Positions 48,182 to 54,626 of a stretch of DNA of 64,000 nt are shown here, one piece after another. Origin of the DNA: an uncultured Desulfosarcina sp. (GTDB lineage Bacteria; Desulfobacterota; Desulfobacteria; Desulfobacterales; Desulfosarcinaceae); contig NZ_OY764190.1 in NCBI RefSeq assembly GCF_963668215.1, forward strand, positions 3,224,001-3,288,000, in the 5' to 3' direction. The notes below the pieces were generated by a model, which worked only from the letters and a program-made list of their open reading frames with translations, was not told the origin of the DNA and did no database searches. Numbering within the stretch: position 1 is the first letter of the stretch; each line of letters begins with the position of its first letter. The position numbers and the translations under genes were made by a program.

Positions 48182-49512
48182 TGTTCATCCTACACGACAT
48201 TCTCGAAAAACTCAAAAACGAATTCCCGCAGTCTCGAAAAGGTCAAGAGTGCGGAATCTGGTTCACCTATACGATCATGGCGATCATCGTGCCTTTCGCC
48301 TCGTCCAGGACATCGTGCATCCTCCGGTGTCTCAGATCCCTGTTCGGCTTTACCGGGATACGGCGAAAACGATTCTACACGTTCATGGCATCTCCAAAGA
48401 TACCATGGAAACGATTGTGGCAGACGCTGTGGAAAATGATTCCCCAACCACTGACCGGCGGGCGGCTGTTGCTGGCACTGGATGACTATGTCAACCCCAA
48501 AACGGGCAAGAAAATCTTCGGATGCGAAAAGATATTCGATCATGCTGCCAAACAGAATCAGTCGAAATATCCGTGGGCACAGAATGTCGTTACCGTGGGA
48601 CTGCTGAAGATCGTCAAGGGACGATGGGCGTGCCTGCCCTTGAGCTACCGCTTCTATCACCTGAAAAAGAGCATTGCCCGCATGCATCGCCAAGGCGGGC
48701 CGAAATTGGCGTTTACCAGCAAGATGGCCATGGCTGTCGACATGATCACAGATGTTGCCGGGGTCTTTGGTCGAAAGCGGATCATCGTCACCACCGATTC
48801 CTGGTTCGGTAACAATGGCTTGTGGAAGCCGCTGCATGATCGACTGGGAATATGGATTGACATGATTTCCCGGCTCAGATCGAACAGCAATCTGTTCGAT
48901 CTGCCCGGTCCGCATGTCAGCAGTCGGGTGGGGCGGCCCCGAAAATACGGCCGGAAATTGGGCAATGCGGCGTCGATGGCTGCGTATTACAGATCTCTGG
49001 CACAGGAATACACCGTCAATTTGTATGGCCGCGACAGGACCATCTTGGCCTATGAGCGTGTGGTCATGCTCAAAACGATGCGCTGTGCCGTCAAAGTGGT
49101 TTGGGTTTATCGACAAACCCAGTGGGTGGCTTTTTTCTCAACCGACATGTCCCTGTCCGCTCGACAGATCGTTGAGTATTATGGTGCCCGCTGGAAAATC
49201 GAAGCCCTGTTCAAAGAACTGAAACGCGACATCGGCAGTGCCGAAACGCAAACCCGTCATCCGCAGGCGGTCGGCAACCACCTGCACTTTTGCATGTTGG
49301 CGACCACCGTCGCCTGGATCTATGCAAGTCGGGCCGAGAAGACACCAACCCGTCGGCATGCAGTTGATGGCCGGAGCCATTTTGCCTTCTCGGACGTTCG
49401 CCGATCGATAGCCAAAGCCGCCATGGACGATAATTTTCGTAGGCTTTTCCCTGGCCCACGTATATCCGTCATAAATTCACTGGTGGACGTACTGCTGCAC
49501 ATGGCGGCGTGA
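48181..49512 (+). CDS. IS4-type DDE transposase
   Basis: 443 residues from ATG 48181 with GGGAG upstream. Catalytic acidic residues are in LLALDDYVNP (first Asp), IVTTDSWFG (second Asp) and YGARWKIEALFKELK, which exactly matches the IS4 YREK pattern Y-(2)-R-(3)-E-(6)-K and contributes the Glu. No frameshift or stop is seen, so it is probably active. Confidence 0.93.
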   Translation: MFILHDILEKLKNEFPQSRKGQECGIWFTYTIMAIIVPFASSRTSCILRCLRSLFGFTGIRRKRFYTFMASPKIPWKRLWQTLWKMIPQPLTGGRLLLALDDYVNPKTGKKIFGCEKIFDHAAKQNQSKYPWAQNVVTVGLLKIVKGRWACLPLSYRFYHLKKSIARMHRQGGPKLAFTSKMAMAVDMITDVAGVFGRKRIIVTTDSWFGNNGLWKPLHDRLGIWIDMISRLRSNSNLFDLPGPHVSSRVGRPRKYGRKLGNAASMAAYYRSLAQEYTVNLYGRDRTILAYERVVMLKTMRCAVKVVWVYRQTQWVAFFSTDMSLSARQIVEYYGARWKIEALFKELKRDIGSAETQTRHPQAVGNHLHFCMLATTVAWIYASRAEKTPTRRHAVDGRSHFAFSDVRRSIAKAAMDDNFRRLFPGPRISVINSLVDVLLHMAA

Positions 49513-49528
49513 TGCTTTATAGGAAACT

Positions 49529-50164
49529 TTAGTAATTGAACGAACAGCATGTCAGACAATCTTCACCGCTTTCCCAGAGCATGACGACACCGGATGTCAA
49601 GGCGCCGCAGGTGACGATGCAGGGCCGTTTGCCGGCCAGTTCGACGGTTTGCCCTGCGATGAGAGAGGCGAAGCGAATCTGGTTGTCGATCCGACAAATC
49701 ATCTCCGGCGTATGACTGTGCCCCCGCAGCAGCAGCCCGTCGGGATTTTCCTTGAAATATTTCTCTGCGTCCCGCTTTCCGACGGTTCCGATCATGGCCG
49801 ACAAGCCCAATCGCTTTACGAAGGGTCGCGAGTGGACGAAGGTGGCCCGGCCAACCGTGAGCGACAGGGGCAGATCCTCCAGAAACGAGAGTGTTTCGGG
49901 CCGGATGCCTGTATTTTTTCTCCCCCTGGCATCGGCCGTCAGGGTGTGGTCGTTGTTGCCTTTGACGGCGGCAATGCCGAGCGCTTTCACCCGGTCCACG
50001 CAGGCGTCGGCGGTGTCGAAGCAGTTGGAGTCGCAGATGTCTCCCAGATGGACCAGCGTCGTGCAGTCACTCTGTTTTAAAAAAACGGCGCCCTTATCGA
50101 TGGATTCGGGATCGCCGTGGCTGTCGGCCATGATGCCGATTTTGTGGTGGAACGATAGAGACAT
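49529..50164 (-). CDS. Calcineurin-like metallophosphoesterase (YfcE/MJ0936 type), C-terminus altered by IS
   Basis: 211 residues. Metal-site motifs are present: IMADSHGDPES, LVHLGDICD, GNNDH, FVHSRP and GHSHTPE. It is a small cytoplasmic phosphodiesterase-type enzyme of unknown substrate. The last codon (Tyr) and the stop TAA are supplied by the IS end. Restoring the sequence by removing the IS and one duplication gives AAT TAG, so the original protein ended one residue earlier and the function is probably intact. Before insertion its stop lay ~15 bases before the FMN/FAD oxidoreductase start. Confidence 0.88.
   Translation of the reverse strand: MSLSFHHKIGIMADSHGDPESIDKGAVFLKQSDCTTLVHLGDICDSNCFDTADACVDRVKALGIAAVKGNNDHTLTADARGRKNTGIRPETLSFLEDLPLSLTVGRATFVHSRPFVKRLGLSAMIGTVGKRDAEKYFKENPDGLLLRGHSHTPEMICRIDNQIRFASLIAGQTVELAGKRPCIVTCGALTSGVVMLWESGEDCLTCCSFNY
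49533..49541. repeat. Target site duplication, right copy
   Basis: TAATTGAAC directly follows the right IS end and matches 47918-47926. Confidence 0.85.
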
Positions 50165-50328
50165 GCTCGGTTTTTATTCCCTTTCACCACGGGTCCCCCG
50201 GGAAGGAGGATTAGGGTCAATGTTGTTGACTTAAGAACGCTAACAGAATTGGCTCCCTTTGGAGCTGGAATGTATACCGACTACTGACCGGTTTTCATGG
50301 TTACTTGCTCGGTTGCCGACTGGCGCTC

Positions 50329-50366
50329 CCTCGCCCCTTGAGGGGAGAGGGCCGGGATGAGGGGTG
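50329..50366. repeat. Dispersed palindromic CTCTCCC repeat, copy 3
   Basis: CCCTCGCCCCTTGAGGGGAG is followed by AGGGCCGGGATGAGGGG; an imperfect palindrome inside the 316-bp element. Confidence 0.6.
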
Positions 50367-50411
50367 ATAAAATCCGGCGTTATTCGATACAAATAAGGTC
50401 GTTATCGATTA

Positions 50412-50449
50412 TGCCCCTCATCCTGTCCTTCTCCCCCGTGGGGAGAAGG
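50412..50449. repeat. Dispersed palindromic CTCTCCC repeat, copy 4
   Basis: CCCCTCATCCTGTCCTTCTC is followed by CCCCGTGGGGAGAAGGG; inside the 316-bp element, about 45 bp after copy 3. Confidence 0.6.
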
Positions 50450-50538
50450 GACGTACATTGGTTGCTTCATCAATTGAATGATTCTTTGAGCGGTTTCCGA
50501 CCGACCCCCATCATTTCTTAAGTCAACAACATTAAGGG

Positions 50539-50931
50539 TCAGGGTGAGGGGGAATCGGATTCGATCCTTTTCAGTATTCTTTCCAATACTGCCTCGGTTG
50601 CCGCCAGTACTTCATGATTCCAGAATCGAATGACTCTGAAACCTTGCGATTGCAAGTAGGCGGTGCGGACCGCGTCTTTTTCTCTATTGGTTGCGTGTTG
50701 CCCTCCATCTATTTCAATGATCAATTTTTGATCGACGCAAACAAAATCGCAGATATACGGGCCGACAGGATGCTGCCTTCGAAATTTAAGACCAACCAGC
50801 GACCGCCCACGTAGCTGCTGCCATAGGCACTGTTCGGCATCTGTTTGGTTTTTTCGCAGCCGTCTGGCATTGCTGAGCATTACTTTTTTATTTGGAATTG
50901 CTGGAGATTGTTGGTTATTTTCTTTTTCCAT
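50539..50931 (-). CDS. DUF559 (endonuclease-like) protein
   Basis: 130 residues. The DUF559 pattern of the restriction-endonuclease-like fold is clear: LRKNQTDAEQCLWQQLRG, FRRQHPVGPYICDFVC, LIIEIDGGQH (catalytic Asp/Glu) and GFRVIRFWNHEVL. It resembles very-short-patch-repair nucleases but its function is not established. The last codons (SPSP) lie within a CTCTCCC-type repeat copy, and another copy lies just upstream of its start, so the gene is enclosed by the repeat family. The start is uncertain because no clear ribosome site is present. Confidence 0.85.
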   Translation of the reverse strand: MEKENNQQSPAIPNKKVMLSNARRLRKNQTDAEQCLWQQLRGRSLVGLKFRRQHPVGPYICDFVCVDQKLIIEIDGGQHATNREKDAVRTAYLQSQGFRVIRFWNHEVLAATEAVLERILKRIESDSPSP

Positions 50932-50936
50932 TTGGC

Positions 50937-50975
50937 CCCCTCACCCCGGCCCTCTCCCCCGATGGGGGCGAGGGA
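50937..50975. repeat. Dispersed palindromic CTCTCCC repeat, copy 5
   Basis: CCCCTCACCCCGGCCCTCTC then CCCCGATGGGGGCGAGGGA, immediately upstream of the DUF559 start codon. Confidence 0.6.
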
Positions 50976-51079
50976 GACGTGGGATGCGGCTGCGTATTCA
51001 TTAAATGGTTGTTCGAAGCGATTTCGATGCGGTTTTCGTTCTCTCGCTTCTTTGGAAAGAGAACCAGGGCCAGGGAGGT

Positions 51080-52216
51080 TCAAACCACACCCTCTTGTCG
51101 AAGTTGCTGGATTTCCTGCTGACCATATCCCAATTCTCCCAAAACCCGGTCGGTATGCTCCCCGAAGGCCGGCGGCGCCGAATCGATCCGACCCGGCGTT
51201 TCGCCAAGCTTTACCGGAATGCCCAGGGCAGCAGCTCCTCCTTCCATTTCGCGGATCATTTCCCGTTGGGCGAACAGCGGATCGCCCAAGGCTTCGGCCA
51301 CGGTCCGGACAGGGGAGACGCAGACATCCAGGCCCTCGAATTCCCGCTCCCACTGGTCCAGCGATTTGCTCTTGAATGTCGATCGCAGGAACGCGACGAT
51401 CTCTTCCCGACGGGCTTCATCGTATTGCAGCGGACCGTATTCCGGCTTGCCGATGCAATCGCACAGGTTCTGCCAGAAACGGTTTTCGACGGTCCCGACG
51501 GCCAGATAGCGGCCGTCGGCCGTAGCGTAAGTGTTGTAGCAGGCGTAGCGATGGGCGAGAAAGGTGTCGCCCCGGGTTTGCTCGGTGCCGAACAGGGCCT
51601 GGAAAAACTGCACCGCGGGCAGCAGGCCGAGCATGCCGTCGGTCATGGAGATGTCGATGTGCTGGCCATGGCCGGTGCGCTCCCGGTGGAAAAGGGCCAT
51701 GAGAATTCCCAGGGCGCCGTTCATGCCGCCGCCCACCAGGTCCGCGACCTGGATGCCCGGAATGGCAGGAGGCCGGTTTTTTTCTCCCATCAGGTCCAAC
51801 AGGCCCGCGTGGCTCAGGTAGTTCACGTCATGGCCGGCCGCATGCTTCATGGAACCGGTCTGCCCGTAGCCGGTAATGGAGCAGTAGACGATTTCGGGAT
51901 TCGTCCGGCAAACGGATGCGTAGTCCACGCCCAGGCGCTTGACCACCCCCGGCCGGAAGCCCTGCACGACAACGTCCGCGTTTTTAACCAATTTGAAAAA
52001 GATCTCGCGGCCGGTGTCGGATTTCAGGTTCAGGGTCATGTGCCGTTTGTTGCGGTAGACGGGAGCAACGAACTCCCCGCTTTCCCGATAGCGCGGATCC
52101 TCCACGGCGATGACCCGGGCGCCGTGGTCGGCGAGAAGCATGGTGCAGTAGGGACCCGGCAAGAGCCGGGACAGGTCGATGACGGTGATGCCGGATAAGG
52201 CGCCGGATGGATTCAT
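51080..52216 (-). CDS. CoA transferase family III (CaiB/BaiF, AMACR-like)
   Basis: 378 residues. Family features are VIDLSRLLPGPYCTMLLADHGA, VEDPRYRESGEF, the catalytic Asp region HDVNYLSHAGLLDLMG, and GGGMNGALGILMALFHRERTG. Members either transfer CoA between acids or epimerise 2-methylacyl-CoA (alpha-methylacyl-CoA racemase). In this operon it could activate the substrate or set the 2-methyl stereochemistry before dehydrogenation. It starts 3 bases after the acyl-CoA dehydrogenase stop and is the last gene of the operon. Confidence 0.9.
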   Translation of the reverse strand: MNPSGALSGITVIDLSRLLPGPYCTMLLADHGARVIAVEDPRYRESGEFVAPVYRNKRHMTLNLKSDTGREIFFKLVKNADVVVQGFRPGVVKRLGVDYASVCRTNPEIVYCSITGYGQTGSMKHAAGHDVNYLSHAGLLDLMGEKNRPPAIPGIQVADLVGGGMNGALGILMALFHRERTGHGQHIDISMTDGMLGLLPAVQFFQALFGTEQTRGDTFLAHRYACYNTYATADGRYLAVGTVENRFWQNLCDCIGKPEYGPLQYDEARREEIVAFLRSTFKSKSLDQWEREFEGLDVCVSPVRTVAEALGDPLFAQREMIREMEGGAAALGIPVKLGETPGRIDSAPPAFGEHTDRVLGELGYGQQEIQQLRQEGVV

Positions 52217-52219
52217 GGT

Positions 52220-53362
52220 CTATAACCCCATAAATTTGGCAGCAATCCCCTTCATGATCTCGTTGGTGCCGGCGAAAATGGACATGACCCGAACGTCCCG
52301 CCAGGCCCGCACCAGGGGGCAGGATTCCGCGGCGGCCAGGTCGCCGAGAATACTCAGGGCGCGGTCGGCCGTGCGGTTGGCCAGATCCGTGGTCCAGAAC
52401 TTGGCCATGGACGTCTCCACCACGATATTTTTTTTCTCGATGTGGTCGGCCACCAGCTTGTCTACGAAGGTGCGGCCAATCTTCACGTCGGCGGCCATCT
52501 CCACCAGTTCGAACTGTACGGCCTGGGATTTGGAAAGGGGACGTCCGTTGCGATTGTGGCTGCGGCAAAAATCCATGGTCCACTCCAGCATGCGTTCGGC
52601 GCCGCAGACCGCTCCCACGGCACAGGTCAGGCGCTCCTGCTGGAGTTTTTCCATGAGCATGAGAAATCCCATGCCCTTTTCTCCCAGGCGGTTGCCCACG
52701 GGAATGCGGCAATTGCTGAAAAACAGCTCGGCGGTGTCCTGGCTGTGCCAGCCCATTTTCTCCAGTTTGCGGCCCCGGGTGAAACCCGGCGTGCCGTCCT
52801 CGATCACGTACAGGGAGAGTGCTTCGTACTTGTTTTCCACGTGCGGGTTTCTGGCGGCCAGCACCACCAGGTCGCAGTTGATGCCGTTGGAGATGAAGGT
52901 TTTGGCGCCGTTGATGGTCACCATATCGCCTTGCTCCACTGCCGTGGTTCGCATGCCGGCCAGGTCGCTGCCGGCGTCCGGTTCGGTCATGGCCACGGCC
53001 GTGATGCATTCGCCGGAGACGCAGCCGGGAAGGTATTTCTCCTTGACGGCCTCGCTGCCGTACGATTCGATGTAGGGTACCACCACGTCGCTGTGCAGGG
53101 CCGCGGCCAGTCCGGTCTGGACGGTGCGGGATATCTCTTCGGCCACGATCACCGAATAGCGGAAATCACCCCCGATGCCGCCGTATTTCGGATCCACGGC
53201 CGGGCAGAGAAATCCGCCGCCGCCCATCTGGCGCCAGACCGATTTGGGAACGATGCCCTCCGCCTCCCATTGGTCGACATGGGGGATGACATGGGTTTCG
53301 CAGAAGCTGCGCAGCCGCTGTCTGAAGTCTTCGTGTTGCGGTGTGTAGGTGAGAATGTCCAT
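52220..53362 (-). CDS. Acyl-CoA dehydrogenase
   Basis: 380 residues from ATG 53362. Typical segments are VIVAEEISRTVQTGLAAAL, the FAD/acyl motif CITAVAMTEPDAGSDLAGM, INGAKTFISNG, and C-terminal FAGTNEIMKGIAAKFMGL. It would make the alpha,beta-double bond in an acyl-CoA substrate and pass electrons to an ETF not encoded here. It starts 5 bases after the thiolase stop. The much longer open frame upstream is antisense/out-of-frame to the thiolase and was rejected. Confidence 0.94.
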   Translation of the reverse strand: MDILTYTPQHEDFRQRLRSFCETHVIPHVDQWEAEGIVPKSVWRQMGGGGFLCPAVDPKYGGIGGDFRYSVIVAEEISRTVQTGLAAALHSDVVVPYIESYGSEAVKEKYLPGCVSGECITAVAMTEPDAGSDLAGMRTTAVEQGDMVTINGAKTFISNGINCDLVVLAARNPHVENKYEALSLYVIEDGTPGFTRGRKLEKMGWHSQDTAELFFSNCRIPVGNRLGEKGMGFLMLMEKLQQERLTCAVGAVCGAERMLEWTMDFCRSHNRNGRPLSKSQAVQFELVEMAADVKIGRTFVDKLVADHIEKKNIVVETSMAKFWTTDLANRTADRALSILGDLAAAESCPLVRAWRDVRVMSIFAGTNEIMKGIAAKFMGL

Positions 53363-53367
53363 AATCC

Positions 53368-54576
53368 TCAATCTCCATACTTGCCGATGATCGAGATGCT
53401 GCAGATGTTCTGGAACGGAAATCCGCCCAGGTTGTGGGTCAGCCCGAACCGGGGATTGTCGATCTGGCGTTCGCAGGCCCGGCCCAGCAGCTGCAGGTAC
53501 ATTTCGTAGAGCATACGCAGGCCCGAGGCACCGATGGGGTGGCCGAAGCACTTCAGCCCGCCGTCCACCTGGCAGGGGACACCGCCGTCCCGGTCGTAAA
53601 AGCCATCCATGATGTCCTGGACCGCTTTGCCCCTGGCCGAGATATGCAGATCTTCGTAAGTGACCAGTTCGGTGATGGAGAAGCAGTCGTGAACTTCCAT
53701 CATGCTGATTTCCTTGCGCGGATCGGTGATGCCGGCCTCGGCGTAGGCCTTGCGGCTGCACTGGGTGGTGGTCATGAAGTGATCGCCGTCCCAGTCGTTG
53801 TAGCCGACCTCTTCTCCGGAACTCAGCGCCAGCTGAAGGGCCTTGACGGAGATGAGGTCTTTCTTGCCCAGGCTTCTGGCGATTTCCGGGGTGGTGACGA
53901 TGGCGCAGGCCGAGCCGTCGCTGACCCCGCAGCAATCGAAAAGACCCAGCGGATGGGCGATGATGGGCGCGGCCATGACCTGCTCTTCGGAAACCTTTTT
54001 TCTCAGGTGGGCCTTGGGATTGAGCAGGCCGTTGTCGTGGCTCTTGACGGAAACATGGGCCATGGCCCGTTTCAGGTCCGCGTCCTTGATGCGGTATTTG
54101 GCGGCATAGGCGCTGGCCAGCTGGGCAAAGGAGCCCGGGGCCGTCAGGTTGGGCCACCACTGCCAGGTGAGGGTGCCTGCCGACGAACCGAAGTTGGGCA
54201 GTCCGCCGTAGCCGGTGTCCTTGAGCTTTTCCACGCCCAGGGCCAGGCAGATGTCGTAGGCCCCCGAGGCCACACCGTAGACGGCGCCCCGGAAGGCTTC
54301 CGTCCCCGTGGCGCAGTAGTTTTCCACCCGGGTGACGGGGATCATGGGCAGCCGCAGGGTGGTGGACAGGGGCATGGCGGTCTTGCCCACGTTGATCTCC
54401 TCCAGGCAGGTGCCGAACCAGGCGGCCTCGATTTGATTTTTCTCGATGCCCGCATCGGCCAGGCACTCCTCGAAGGCCTCCACCATCAGTTCTTCGGCCC
54501 CCATGTCCCAGCGCTCGCCGAAATGGGTGCAGCCCATGCCGATGATTGCCACTTTGTCCTTGATTCCGGTTGCCAT
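53368..54576 (-). CDS. Thiolase (SCP2-thiolase type)
   Basis: 402 residues from ATG 54576 with AAAGGAGGAA. The catalytic Cys lies in VENYCATGTEAFRGA. Further active-site His are in MMEVHDCFSITELV and KCFGHPIGASGLRM. The family cleaves or condenses 3-oxoacyl-CoA. Its immediate upstream neighbour encodes an HMG-CoA-synthase-like/DUF35 fusion, the same partner combination as in the archaeal thiolase-DUF35-HMGCS complex, so a physical complex is likely. Confidence 0.93.
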   Translation of the reverse strand: MATGIKDKVAIIGMGCTHFGERWDMGAEELMVEAFEECLADAGIEKNQIEAAWFGTCLEEINVGKTAMPLSTTLRLPMIPVTRVENYCATGTEAFRGAVYGVASGAYDICLALGVEKLKDTGYGGLPNFGSSAGTLTWQWWPNLTAPGSFAQLASAYAAKYRIKDADLKRAMAHVSVKSHDNGLLNPKAHLRKKVSEEQVMAAPIIAHPLGLFDCCGVSDGSACAIVTTPEIARSLGKKDLISVKALQLALSSGEEVGYNDWDGDHFMTTTQCSRKAYAEAGITDPRKEISMMEVHDCFSITELVTYEDLHISARGKAVQDIMDGFYDRDGGVPCQVDGGLKCFGHPIGASGLRMLYEMYLQLLGRACERQIDNPRFGLTHNLGGFPFQNICSISIIGKYGD

Positions 54577-54626
54577 GGTTCCTCCTTTATGGGGAAGGGG
54601 CGGTCGCGGCCCCTGCTGCGTTGGGG

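Larger units (their letters stand above)
47927..49532 (+). mobile_element. IS4-type insertion sequence, intact
   Basis: The 1606-bp element is bounded by short inverted repeats (left CTGAAGTTTCC, right complement CTAAAGTTTCC) and a perfect 9-bp duplication TAATTGAAC on both sides. It carries one full-length DDE transposase gene in plus orientation. It is inserted exactly at the stop codon of the minus-strand metallophosphoesterase gene. Confidence 0.88.
50219..50534. repeat. 316-bp non-coding element with 19-bp inverted ends
   Basis: AATGTTGTTGACTTAAGAA at 50219-50237 is repeated as an exact complement at 50516-50534. No ORF lies inside, but two copies of the CTCTCCC palindrome do. It has the form of a MITE. 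It fills most of the gap between the metallophosphoesterase and DUF559 genes. Confidence 0.6.

Noticed and set aside
52220..54466. 748-residue reading of the acyl-CoA dehydrogenase frame
   Set aside because: The part upstream of 53362 is an out-of-frame reading of the thiolase gene, rich in Arg, Gly, Pro and His; the true start is ATG 53362.
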